This document shows positions 9,608 through 16,807 of a DNA stretch of 60,923 nt, piece after piece (position 1 is the stretch's first letter; each line of letters starts with the position of its first letter). Position numbers and translations under genes: made by a program. This DNA is from Candidatus Scalindua sp. Lineage in GTDB: Bacteria; Planctomycetota; Brocadiia; Brocadiales; Scalinduaceae. The stretch is from contig JAIQZR010000096.1 of assembly GCA_021777035.1 (NCBI GenBank), positions 1-60,923 of the forward strand, read 5' to 3'. The notes beneath the pieces are model-generated. The model ran no database searches. It saw nothing but the letters and a program-made list of their open reading frames with translations, and was not told the origin of the DNA.

Positions 9608-10969
9608 TTGGAGAAAATGTTAATGTTAAGATTCCTGAGTAAGTACCTGATACTGTGTTGGCTATTTGTTGCGGCCACATCATTTGCAGAGACAGCGCCA
9701 TCTAAAGCAGAATTGTATAATGAATGTCCAAAATGTGAAACAAAATATTCATATGATATTAAATTTTGCGGAAAGGATGGGAGTGAATTAGTAGAAACAC
9801 AGAAAAGTTCTATATGCCCTAAATGCGAACAAAAGGGCGTTCCCGGAGAAATATTCTGCAGGGAAGACGGAGAAAAACTTGTAACTGTAGAAGAGGCAAA
9901 AGTAAACGAACAAAAACTTTTGCATGACAGACAGAAGGCATTAGAGCACTTCGAAGAGGGTAATAAATTACTGGATAGTGAAGATTTTGCCAAAGCATTG
10001 GCAGAATACAATAAGGCAATTGAATTATATGAAAACATACCGAAGCTTCAATATAACACAGGTTTGCTTTACGGAAAGCTCGGGAAGCATAAAGACGCAA
10101 TTAAACATCTTAGAAAATATCGTAGATTGTCACCTGATGCGGATGATAACGATAAAATACTGACCAAGATCGCTGTATTACAAGGCATTGTAGATAAGAA
10201 AAATGCGCTGATACGAAGATATGAAAAACGAAATGAAATTATGATAACGGCGTTGCCAGGGATAAAAGAAAGGTGTGGCATGGTTTTGGTTCCTGCAGGT
10301 GCATTTATGATGGGAATGGATGATATGAAAAGAGAGCAACGTCCAATTCATAAAGTCCATCTTGATGCGTTTTATATTGATATATGTGAAGTAACAAATG
10401 CCCAGTACTATGAATTCCTGGATTACATAAACAAAACAGAAGATCATAGTAAATGTCGGGAGGATGAACCGATAAATAAGGATCATAAACCTCATAACTG
10501 GGAAAAGGATTACTATAATCATCCGGAGTATCCTGTTATACGAATAGACTGGTATGATGCCTGTGCATATGCGGCGTGGGCTGGAAAGAGATTGCCAACA
10601 GAAGCTGAGTGGGAAAAGGCTGCCAGAGGAACAGATGAAAGAAAATGGCCCTGGGGTAGTGAGTGGGATCGTTCAAAATATAATTTTGGAGATCCCGAAT
10701 CGGTAGGTTCACATGAAGAGGGTAAAAGCCCATATGGATGTTACGACATGGCTGGCAGTGTTGCAGAGTGGTGTGCTGATTGGGCTAATATGAATTATTA
10801 TGAAAAAAGTCCCAAGAGGGATCCTAAAGGACCTGAAAATGGTGATAAGAAAATTATTAGAGGTGGTTCAAGGTTTATTCCTGATGGCCTTTCACTGCGA
10901 TCTACAGCACGAAAGGCAATGCGTCCAAATATTGGGAACATAAGTGTGGGATTTCGTTGTGTAAAATAG
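9608..10969 (+). CDS. Exported zinc-ribbon/TPR protein with FGE-like (SUMF1-fold) domain
   Basis: 453 residues. A signal peptide ends near SFAE (about residue 28). Two zinc-ribbon-like units follow (CPKC with a later FCGKDGSEL, then CPKC with FCREDGEKL, about 38-95), TPR-type helices (about 115-190), then a formylglycine-generating-enzyme-like domain from about 225, with MVLVPAGAFMMG, RLPTEAEWEKAARG, PWG and the terminal GFRC. Genuine formylglycine-generating enzymes need an active-site Cys pair shortly before the end; here that stretch (SLRSTARKAMRP) has none, so sulfatase activation is unlikely. Proteins of this fold also serve as structural or ligand-binding modules. A TTG at 9608 has GGCGGAG seven bases upstream; ATGs at 9617 and 9623 are alternatives. 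No sulfatase or kinase gene is adjacent, so the role is open. Confidence 0.75.
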   Translation: MEKMLMLRFLSKYLILCWLFVAATSFAETAPSKAELYNECPKCETKYSYDIKFCGKDGSELVETQKSSICPKCEQKGVPGEIFCREDGEKLVTVEEAKVNEQKLLHDRQKALEHFEEGNKLLDSEDFAKALAEYNKAIELYENIPKLQYNTGLLYGKLGKHKDAIKHLRKYRRLSPDADDNDKILTKIAVLQGIVDKKNALIRRYEKRNEIMITALPGIKERCGMVLVPAGAFMMGMDDMKREQRPIHKVHLDAFYIDICEVTNAQYYEFLDYINKTEDHSKCREDEPINKDHKPHNWEKDYYNHPEYPVIRIDWYDACAYAAWAGKRLPTEAEWEKAARGTDERKWPWGSEWDRSKYNFGDPESVGSHEEGKSPYGCYDMAGSVAEWCADWANMNYYEKSPKRDPKGPENGDKKIIRGGSRFIPDGLSLRSTARKAMRPNIGNISVGFRCVK

Positions 10970-11319
10970 ATTTAAGAGTCGGTGTAAGGCTGCAAATCAA
11001 TAATTGCATAAACCGATGTCTCGCAATAATATTATCATCTTTTTGAAAAAATCGGTAAATTATACAAAAACTATAAGCCCATAACTGTTAGTATGGTAGT
11101 AAGATATGGCATTTGGCGGTGTTTGTTCGGTTCTTTTTTGAAAATATCATGGATATGAATACAATTTATTGTTAAGATCGCGAGGGTGCAGAAAACATAA
11201 AGCTTTACGTTGCATAACGAAACAACCGTTCCGTTATGCTTTTTCATGGTTGGCCAAAAGCGGGTTTGATATTCTTGGTGAATAAGGGATTTCGTTATGC
11301 TCATACGATATGAAATAGT
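10970..11319. other. Intergenic region before PilZ gene
   Basis: 350 bp without a supported gene. A minus-strand frame at 11071-11304 lacks a ribosome binding site and family features. TTATGC occurs twice (near 11236 and 11294). No terminator or riboswitch was recognised. Confidence 0.4.
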
Positions 11320-11667
11320 ATGAATGTCGAAGAGTTAGGTTCTGACAGAAGGAATAATACACGGTTAGATCTTTCTTTAAAAATATCGTTACTAGATCAA
11401 AATGGTAAAACGATAAATATTAGTGCGAGTGGCGTTTATTTCGAAATAATAACAAATGATGTAGAAGCATTTACCATCGGTACAACACTTCCAATTAGAA
11501 TAGCCGCTATCACTACCACGCCTGGCTTTGAAGAAAGGAAGATCGAGCTTAACGGTGATGGATGCGTTGTCAGGAGTGACATAAAAGAAGTCACAAACCG
11601 CGGTAACAAATTATGCATAGCTTTGGAATTCAAGGACGCACTTAATATCATACCAAATGGTATTTGA
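11320..11667 (+). CDS. PilZ domain protein, predicted c-di-GMP receptor
   Basis: 115 residues, a single PilZ domain. The two c-di-GMP-binding signatures are visible: RxxxR as RRNNTR at about residues 10-15, and the [D/N]xSxxG motif as NISASG near residue 35, followed by the beta-barrel pattern ending in LCIALEF. PilZ proteins change a partner's activity when c-di-GMP binds; no partner domain is attached. A diguanylate cyclase (REC-GGDEF) is encoded 5.4 kb downstream, so the ligand can be made by this cell. There is no obvious ribosome binding site. The ATG fits the domain boundary, because the RRxxxR motif normally lies within the first 15 residues. Confidence 0.8.
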   Translation: MNVEELGSDRRNNTRLDLSLKISLLDQNGKTINISASGVYFEIITNDVEAFTIGTTLPIRIAAITTTPGFEERKIELNGDGCVVRSDIKEVTNRGNKLCIALEFKDALNIIPNGI

Positions 11668-11752
11668 AGAATTATTCCTTGAATTTTGCTGTTAAGTTTG
11701 TATAATTTCCACAATCAATAGAATTTAAGCAATTAAATCGGGAGATATTCTC

Positions 11753-12022
11753 ATGGGTGACTTTTTTAAAAAACTAGATGAAATAATGACGGGTGACTTA
11801 GTCCGTAAGGTTGGAGGTTTAGTCTGCCTGGGTGCGCTTGTCTTGATAGGGGTAGGTTTCCTTATTGGCGCGAAGAGTGTTTTAAAGACGATGAAAGGGC
11901 CAAGCGTTGCGGTGGAGGCTACTGAAGAAGAAACGGCAGATGGATCATCTGAGGATGCTGAAGAAGCAGATGAAGAAGCAGATGAAGATGAAGATGAAGA
12001 TGAAGAAGATTATGATGAGTAA
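11753..12022 (+). CDS. Small single-pass membrane protein with extremely acidic C-terminal tail
   Basis: 89 residues, family not recognised. An amphipathic start (FFKKLDEIM) is followed by one transmembrane helix (about 22-42, GGLVCLGALVLIGVGFLIGA), a short basic linker, then a tail from about residue 55 made almost entirely of Glu, Asp and Ala and ending in EEDYDE. The tail is encoded by an imperfect repeat of GAAGAAGCAGAT and GAAGAT units, so its length may vary between strains. GGGAGA lies about nine bases before the ATG, a good ribosome binding site. The charge pattern would suit cation binding or electrostatic contact with a basic partner; that is speculation. It converges with the cytochrome gene, with 3 bp between the two stops. 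Confidence 0.6.
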   Translation: MGDFFKKLDEIMTGDLVRKVGGLVCLGALVLIGVGFLIGAKSVLKTMKGPSVAVEATEEETADGSSEDAEEADEEADEDEDEDEEDYDE

Positions 12023-12025
12023 ACT

Positions 12026-12541
12026 TTAGTCATTAATAGGCTCTTCTTTAGTGTAATGAGGCGAGGAGTATGTATTAAAGAAAGACTTGCTAACGTCGCT
12101 GTTATTGCCTTTCTTTTTGTACCCTTCGTGGCACATTTTGCAGGATTTTATCATCTTGCCGAACTGTGCGTCAGCGATTTCTGTATCATGTTTTTTGCAA
12201 GATAGAATTAATCTGTTTGACGCGTTATAAAACCTGTCGCTCAATATAAGAAACTCGCCTGACACACCGGGATGGTTCTTTATATATAAATTCACACAAC
12301 TAACACCAATACCCTGCTTCAGTTCGTTTGCCCACATCTCTATCTCTATCCAATCCCTGGATTTTAAAGCTTTGGCCAGCCTCCTGGCATCACTGGAAGT
12401 CTTTTTCATTGCTCGTTTCAAGGTCTCTTCTTCTGACAAGTATGCTTGTATTTCCCCATCTTCTACTGCAACTTCCACAGCCTTTTTACAGGAGATTAAC
12501 GATACTGCTATAAATAGAAAAAAAATTAATAACGTTTTCAT
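12026..12541 (-). CDS. Cytochrome c'-like haem-binding lipoprotein (copy 1)
   Basis: 171 residues. Lipobox LISC (Cys18) predicts a membrane-anchored exported lipoprotein. A four-helix-like, charged body leads to a single haem c motif CKMCH at 134-138, near the C-terminus as in class II cytochromes (cytochrome c' and c556). Its neighbour (12582-13049) is a clear paralogue. Both share SCVxLY, GVSxEF, an SCKxHD element and the CxxCH. The spacing is identical: Cys82 to Cys115 is 33 residues and Cys115 to the haem motif is 19. The extra conserved Cys82, Cys115 and His118 are not part of the classical haem site. Family knowledge: cytochromes c' bind NO or CO, or transfer electrons. The GNNSDVSK tail is absent from copy 2. 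Exact function is unknown. Confidence 0.7.
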   Translation of the reverse strand: MKTLLIFFLFIAVSLISCKKAVEVAVEDGEIQAYLSEEETLKRAMKKTSSDARRLAKALKSRDWIEIEMWANELKQGIGVSCVNLYIKNHPGVSGEFLILSDRFYNASNRLILSCKKHDTEIADAQFGKMIKSCKMCHEGYKKKGNNSDVSKSFFNTYSSPHYTKEEPIND

Positions 12542-12581
12542 ACCTCTATTCTATAATTGCTATTCCGTAAATTTTATCATT

Positions 12582-13049
12582 TTAGTTTTGTAGCATTAAT
12601 GGCAACTCTTCTTTCTCTTTATATACATCATGGCAATCATCACAGGTTGCTAGCAACTTAGTAAATTCAGAATCTATAGCTTCGACATCATGCTCTTTGC
12701 ATGACGCAGTCAGTTTTCTTATAGTATCGTAAAATCGACTGCCCATTATCACAAATTCGCTGGAAACACCACGATGTTCTGCCATATATAATTCTACACA
12801 GCTATAACCGATACCTTCCTTCAGCTCTTTTGTCCACATCTCTACTTCAACCCAGTCTCTGCCTTCAATAGAGTTTGACAACCTTCTCAAATCTCTGGAT
12901 GCCCTTTTCATTGCCATCCCTAATGTTTCATCTTTTTCATGGGACGTGATCGTTTTTGCAACTTTTACTTCCTCTGCCTTCTTGCAGGAAGTAAGACCGG
13001 AGAAGATTGCACATATAATAATAATTAGTATTATGAATAGTTGTTTCAT
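12582..13049 (-). CDS. Cytochrome c'-like haem-binding lipoprotein (copy 2)
   Basis: 155 residues, paralogous along its length to the product of 12026-12541. A hydrophobic signal ends at lipobox LTSC (Cys22). The body has RDLRRLSNSIEGRDWVEVEMW, the conserved Cys84 in SCVELY, Cys117 and His120 in SCKEHD, and one haem-binding CDDCH at 136-140 close to the C-terminus. Only 40 bp separate it from copy 1 downstream, and 40 bp separate it from the aminopeptidase gene upstream on the same strand, so the three may be co-transcribed. A single C-terminal haem, helical prediction and export fit a class II cytochrome with NO-binding or redox work in the periplasm or a planctomycete internal compartment. 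The location is an inference. Confidence 0.7.
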   Translation of the reverse strand: MKQLFIILIIIICAIFSGLTSCKKAEEVKVAKTITSHEKDETLGMAMKRASRDLRRLSNSIEGRDWVEVEMWTKELKEGIGYSCVELYMAEHRGVSSEFVIMGSRFYDTIRKLTASCKEHDVEAIDSEFTKLLATCDDCHDVYKEKEELPLMLQN

Positions 13050-13089
13050 ATCTCGATGTTTAATTAGTGTAAATTCGTGAAATTAGTGT

Positions 13090-14220
13090 CTACACCTCTA
13101 GGATCTTTGGGGATTTTGTCAGGTTTGTGCATCCATTATCAGTTATAAGTATCATATCCTCAAGTCTCACTCCGCCAACACCCGGATAATAGAGCCCCGG
13201 TTCAACGGTCACTATATGCCCTGTCTTTAGCGTACATTTCGCCTTGGATATTCGTGGCGGCTCGTGAACGTCAAGTCCGACACCATGGCCTGTTCCATGA
13301 AAGAATCCCTGCATCTTCCCCTTGGACTTGCCGGTCTTAAATCCCAGAGACGTTAAATGTTTCATGACATTCCGGTGTATGACGTCTCCACTGGCTCCGT
13401 TCCTGGCAGACCTGAAAACCAGTTCTTGTGCAGATGCTACTGCCTTGTACATTTTATTTAGTGAACTTGACGCCTTACCTTTAACAATAGTTCTGCTTAT
13501 ATCTGCATAATATCCTGTTTTTTCATCTTTTGGAAAAACATCAAAAATGATAGATTCATTTGTCATTAACGGGCCGCTTCCCGTGTTGTGTGGTACGCAG
13601 GATTGTTCACCACAAGAAACTATAGTGTGCTTTGCCACACATCCGGACTTCATCAACTCTACATTTATCATTTGCCTTATCGATTCAGACGTAATCTGAC
13701 TATTACGTGTTGAGTACAAAAACCCATCTTTAACCTTCGATTTTCTTATATAATCAATTGCCTTTTCAATGGCTTTTTCAGTATTCCGCAAGGTTGTAAC
13801 AATATGCCCTATTTCCTCTTTACTCTTTATCTCTCTGGAATCAAAAAACAGTCCTCTCTTCACTACCAGCTTAAAGCCGTCTTTCCTTAAAAAATCAGCA
13901 TATTCAACACTGAAATTTGCCGGAACCTGGAGCGTTTTAATGCCCATTTCTTTAAGAGCGGTAGCAACTATCTCGATTAAGCAGGCGAACCTTTTACCTC
14001 TTTTCCTGGCAATCCTTTCATATTTAGAGAAGGAAAATACCTTGTTCACTTTAGATTCTGATTTTGCACGATCCAGTTCAAGATCACTGGTAATCATAAT
14101 TCTCTCACTGTCCTTCTTGATATAAACAAAAGGATCAGGCGCCGGGAACCCGGTAGCATAATACATATTAGAGTCTCGTTCGCTATCTGCAATAATCAGT
14201 AGTGCTTTATCATTACTCAT
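13090..14220 (-). CDS. M24 family Xaa-Pro aminopeptidase/dipeptidase
   Basis: 376 residues. Cleaves an N-terminal residue preceding proline, or Xaa-Pro dipeptides, with two metal ions. The N-terminal creatinase-like domain (about 1-135) precedes the pita-bread catalytic domain. All five metal ligands are visible: Asp in FDVFPKDEKTGYYADISRTI (two Asp), His in GTGHGVGLDVHEPP, Glu in TVEPGLYYPG and Glu in VRLEDMILIT. Length matches short bacterial PepQ/PepP-like enzymes. The start ATG is the first in frame and gives the expected creatinase-domain N-terminus. Which of Xaa-Pro aminopeptidase or prolidase applies cannot be decided from sequence alone. It lies upstream of the two haem lipoprotein genes on the same strand. 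Confidence 0.92.
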   Translation of the reverse strand: MSNDKALLIIADSERDSNMYYATGFPAPDPFVYIKKDSERIMITSDLELDRAKSESKVNKVFSFSKYERIARKRGKRFACLIEIVATALKEMGIKTLQVPANFSVEYADFLRKDGFKLVVKRGLFFDSREIKSKEEIGHIVTTLRNTEKAIEKAIDYIRKSKVKDGFLYSTRNSQITSESIRQMINVELMKSGCVAKHTIVSCGEQSCVPHNTGSGPLMTNESIIFDVFPKDEKTGYYADISRTIVKGKASSSLNKMYKAVASAQELVFRSARNGASGDVIHRNVMKHLTSLGFKTGKSKGKMQGFFHGTGHGVGLDVHEPPRISKAKCTLKTGHIVTVEPGLYYPGVGGVRLEDMILITDNGCTNLTKSPKILEV

Positions 14221-14738
14221 GATGAATATGGTATTTTAAACTTATTATAACTGCTTGATTTAGTGTCTGTTATATCGCAACCACTTTATAACAGAATGAG
14301 ATGTAATTTCAAATTAATTCTGTCGGTTACGGTAGAGTTGCGTTGATCGCGAGTGTGGAGTGTTTAGCTATTGACAAAAACTATCTAATAGGTGACTACA
14401 GTGTTATGGACAATTTCATTGAATTATGGAGGGAATATGGAGTGCATCACCCCCGTCCGAACGGCCTGGCCGGGGGCGGGCGTGATGATGCGTTTTAAAG
14501 CAGTGACACCCGCCCAACAGGCTGGCGGACAGGCGGTCACTGCACTCCAAAAAAGAAGGTTTGTTTTTGTATCTGAAAATTAAATTCCTTAAAAAAGTGG
14601 AACACAATCAAAATAGCGGCCCCGCTATGATAGTAAAGAAACAAGGGATCGCCTTCTTCAAAGCAGGCAACAAATGGAACCTTGCAGAGAATGGGGGCGT
14701 GGTAATGGGATATGTAATCCATAAAGGAAAATTGGAGA
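14221..14738. other. Gene-poor segment with GC-rich repeat element
   Basis: 518 bp. The main content is the repeat at 14439-14548. A frame from ATG 14406 (30 codons) and another at 14392-14583 run through the hairpins and look incidental. A frame at 14561-14755 (64 residues ending in KGKLEIEKRL) has no recognisable family. This looks like a decayed or insertion-prone spacer. Confidence 0.45.
14439..14548. repeat. GC-rich double-hairpin repeat (BIME-like) with 8-bp terminal inverted repeat
   Basis: The 110-bp unit begins GGAGTGCA and ends TGCACTCC. Inside are two hairpins. The first has arms GCATCAC and GTGATGATGC around a CCCGTCCGAACGGCCTGG core. The second has arms GCAGTGAC and GTCACTGC around CCCGCC/GGCGG. 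The core of the first hairpin recurs, inverted, inside the MITE-like element at 60026-60052, so it belongs to a dispersed family. Its GC content contrasts sharply with the surrounding AT-rich DNA. Confidence 0.65.
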
Positions 14739-14966
14739 TTGAGAAGCGGTTGTAATGAACAGCACATACGCTTGATGGCGGCGCTTAAAATGTTTGAGCT
14801 TGGTAAAATATCGTCAGGGAAGGCAGCAGATCTTGCTGGAATGTCACGGGTTGAATTCCTTGAAACATGTGGTAGATATCGGGTCAGTATCTTCAATTAC
14901 CCTCCTGAAGAAATAGAACAAGAAATCATAAGTGATTTGAAAACTTTGGTATGTGGAATTTGGTAG
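14739..14966 (+). CDS. UPF0175 family small protein, possibly N-terminally truncated
   Basis: 75 residues from a TTG. The core LMAALKMFELGKISSGKAADLAGMSRVEFLE is the conserved helix-turn-helix-like region of UPF0175 proteins, which often act as the antitoxin-like partner of a PIN-domain (DUF3368) toxin. Family members usually carry about 20-25 residues before this core; here the stretch RSGCNEQHIR does not resemble them and no ribosome binding site precedes the TTG, so the 5' end may be lost. No PIN toxin gene follows: the next 300 bp hold no coding frame. It is therefore probably a relic or orphan. It sits beside the GC-rich repeat and upstream of tRNA-Pro, in a segment with other fragments. 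Confidence 0.55.
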   Translation: MRSGCNEQHIRLMAALKMFELGKISSGKAADLAGMSRVEFLETCGRYRVSIFNYPPEEIEQEIISDLKTLVCGIW

Positions 14967-15278
14967 AACTTTGGCGCATGTAGATAAATAAGTTATTTTT
15001 TAGACCCGGATTTCTTTTTACATATCCATTTTTTTAAATCGGGGGGATACCATACCTATTTAATTGGCTTATAGAAAACCGAGTACGCAACTTACTACAG
15101 CTTTGACTCTGATCTTTGTGTCACTAATCCTCACTCTTTGTCCCTATTTTTTAAGAGATATGCCTATTTAAGTCAGGAAAAGCTTCGATCTGCTATCCAG
15201 ATTTTAAATTCTGGTGACAATTTGGCGGCAATTGATGAAACTGGGAATCATCAAGATGTCGTAAGTTGTTGATGTGAA
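14967..15278. other. Non-coding spacer before tRNA-Pro
   Basis: 312 bp. A 65-codon open frame without a start codon (15075-15272, containing SQEKLRSAIQILNSGDNLAAI) might be a gene remnant, but it matches no family I recognise. Nothing else is seen. Confidence 0.35.
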
Positions 15279-15356
15279 TGGTCGGGGCGACTGGATTCGA
15301 ACCAGCGACCTCCTGCTCCCAAGGCAGGCACTCTAGCCAAGCTGAGCCACGCCCCG
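15279..15356 (-). tRNA. tRNA-Pro (anticodon TGG)
   Basis: Read on the minus strand, the acceptor stem CGGGGCG pairs with CGCCCCG. The anticodon stem is CCTGC/GCAGG with loop CTTGGGA, giving anticodon TGG. The T-arm is GCTGG-TTCGAAT-CCAGT. Discriminator A and an encoded CCA follow (15279-15281). Confidence 0.95.
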
Positions 15357-15547
15357 ACATTTCTATTTATGATCAGCTGAATGTGTATCTAGCCGTTTCT
15401 TGAAACAAAAAAAGGTACTTAAAAAAGCGGCGGAGTTGTGAATGATAAATGCTCCAGCACAACCAGGAGATGTTAAAAAAATATTATATTTGATTAGGAA
15501 TGTCTTAGAATAGTCGAGTAATTTGAAGATGTCAAATCTATTTACTA

Positions 15548-15727
15548 CTAAAGGTCGTTAGCAGATGGAATTTCATAGCTGTCTTCTTCGTTTGATTCCT
15601 TTTCTATCTCAGATTCTATTTCTTTTCTAGGGTCTAATATAAGTTTTTTATACCTCTCTTTTAAGAAACTCAATCTTTCTGTTTTGTCGCAATTTTTTTT
15701 AAGATGGATCTTTAAATTTGAAGCCAC
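15548..15727 (-). CDS. Small charged protein, unknown function (59 aa)
   Basis: A 59-codon gene starting at GTG with GGAG six bases upstream, a near-ideal ribosome binding site. The product begins VASNLKIHLKKNCDKTERLS (Val read as Met), is strongly helical and highly charged (FLKERYKKLILDPRKE, then IESEIEKESNEED), and ends PSANDL. No cysteine pair, signal peptide or membrane segment is seen. The basic N-terminal half with acidic C-terminal half distantly recalls small ribosome-associated or S21-like proteins, but no family match can be claimed. Codon use and the ribosome binding site argue for a real gene. It stands alone on the minus strand between tRNA-Pro and an M20 peptidase relic. Confidence 0.5.
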   Translation of the reverse strand: MASNLKIHLKKNCDKTERLSFLKERYKKLILDPRKEIESEIEKESNEEDSYEIPSANDL

Positions 15728-15858
15728 CTTTTACTCCTTTTTAAACTGCAAAAAGCAAAATGTTAATTATGAAGCTTAAAAGGTTTTTATGATGATAAGT
15801 ACTTACGTAAGTATTCCGTTTCCAGTTGTTAATGTAAAATTATATATTTGAAAAAGTC

Positions 15859-16041
15859 TTAGTCAAGACGAATTTTACTTTTCTTTAAATATTTATTATT
15901 TAAGAATTCTTTTTCTTCATCGGCGGCACCAATTAATAATAAACTACCATTAAGTTTCGATTCATTGTCTTTTAATAATTTAGACAATACCAACATGGAT
16001 GCCATTTGCCCTTTATTATCGTTTGCGCCAATCAGTTCGTT
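15859..16041 (-). pseudogene. Relic of an M20 family metallopeptidase (ArgE/DapE/CPG2 type)
   Basis: The open stretch reads LIGANDNKGQMASML and, 16 residues on, LNGSLLLIGAADEE. This matches the M20 pattern in which the Asp of GAxDxKG ligates zinc and the paired Glu of ADEE are catalytic and metal-binding. Only about 60 residues remain, ending in a stop soon after ADEE. An in-frame TAA stands immediately before NELIGAND where the upstream part of the enzyme should continue (PLAPENNIFNSY just beyond the stop looks like the preceding strand). There is no start and no C-terminal dimerisation domain, so the gene is dead. Confidence 0.65.
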
Positions 16042-16181
16042 TTAGTATGAATTGAAAATATTGTTCTCTGGGGCCAATGGTTATCTTATTTAACTTGTGT
16101 GAGTTGATAGTGGAATATTCTTGTGATGCAAATATTAGAAGGTAAGAGGAAAATGTTTCGAAGAATTATTAGTGAGAGGAG

Positions 16182-16505
16182 CTATGCCTGGATCTCAGCC
16201 TGGTCTGTGTTTGTTGTTGTATTGTTATTAACCTTCTCTTTCATTAATTTTCCTACTTTAAAAACAACAACATTCTTGGCAGGTACGAAGGCTTCCTCTC
16301 CAGTACGAGGATTTCTTGCTTTTCTTCCCGCCCTTTGTTTAACCTCAAAAACACCGAAATCCCTCAATTCTATTCGATTGCCTTGTGATAATTCATGAAC
16401 TATCCTATCTAGAAACATTTGGATTGTCTCTTTAACTAATAGTTGTGAGTTGTCAGTTTTTCGTACTATTTTCTCACATAAATCCCTTTTTGTAGTAGTT
16501 TGCAT
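16182..16505 (-). CDS. HU/IHF family DNA-binding protein
   Basis: 107 residues. Histone-like protein that binds and bends DNA as a dimer. The alpha-helical N-terminus (TKRDLCEKIVRKTDNSQLLVKETIQMF) and the beta-saddle with RIELRDFGVFEVKQRAGRKARNPRTGE match the family; NPRTGE marks the DNA-intercalating arm with its conserved Pro. A short polar C-terminal tail (NNNTTTNTDQAEIQA) extends beyond the core. GAGAGGGG about ten bases before the ATG is the ribosome binding site. A good promoter and a 9-bp inverted repeat lie directly upstream (16527-16595). IHF alpha, IHF beta and HU cannot be separated safely here; the FGVFEV pattern leans to the IHF-like side. Confidence 0.93.
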   Translation of the reverse strand: MQTTTKRDLCEKIVRKTDNSQLLVKETIQMFLDRIVHELSQGNRIELRDFGVFEVKQRAGRKARNPRTGEEAFVPAKNVVVFKVGKLMKEKVNNNTTTNTDQAEIQA

Positions 16506-16526
16506 TTCTTTTTACCCCTCTCTTTT

Positions 16527-16563
16527 CCGAAAGCTATTTGGAATTTCCATAGAAAGCTTTCGG
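16527..16563 (-). promoter_or_regulatory. Inverted repeat at the predicted HU/IHF transcription start (operator or 5' hairpin)
   Basis: Arms CCGAAAGCT and AGCTTTCGG are perfect 9-bp complements separated by 19 bp. Given the promoter at 16567-16595, the repeat begins at the expected +1 and ends just before the ribosome binding site. It could be an operator or an mRNA hairpin that limits translation. Confidence 0.45.
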
Positions 16564-16566
16564 GAC

Positions 16567-16595
16567 ATGCTATCAAGTCTAAATACTTATGTCAA
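16567..16595 (-). promoter_or_regulatory. Sigma70-type promoter of the HU/IHF gene
   Basis: On the minus strand a perfect TTGACA (16590-16595) is followed, after 17 bp, by TAGCAT (16567-16572, four of six consensus bases). It points to the HU/IHF gene, about 60 bp ahead. Confidence 0.6.
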
Positions 16596-16726
16596 CAGGA
16601 TTTTATGACTTTTATTAAAGTATATTTTTTTTTTAAACATCTTTTGTTTGACAAATATTTATCATTCTATAGAATGGGTGTTTCGTAGAATTTTGGGAGT
16701 TACTACAGAAATTAACCAGTTGTCAC

Positions 16727-16755
16727 TTGATCTTAATAAAGTCGTGTGATACTAA
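16727..16755 (+). promoter_or_regulatory. Predicted promoter of rpmH
   Basis: TTGATC (16727-16732), a 17-bp spacer, then TACTAA (16750-16755), about 52 bp before the rpmH ATG. The match is moderate but the spacing is ideal. Confidence 0.45.
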
Positions 16756-16807
16756 TTCATATTAAACGAAAAATAATTATTTATGCAACAAAGGAAGTGA
16801 CAAAGTT

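Noticed and set aside
11071-11304. 77-codon minus-strand frame before the PilZ gene
   Set aside because: No ribosome binding site and no recognisable domain; the hydrophobic stretch is what random AT-rich DNA gives.
14392-14583. 63-codon frame across the GC-rich double hairpin
   Set aside because: It merely reads through the repeat; the protein has no domain and other frames are equally open.
15075-15272. 65-codon open stretch containing SQEKLRSAIQILNSGDNLAAI
   Set aside because: Looks protein-like but has no start codon and no family I can name, so it is mentioned only as a possible relic.
16123-16398. 91-codon plus-strand frame
   Set aside because: Lies almost wholly antisense to the well-supported HU/IHF gene.
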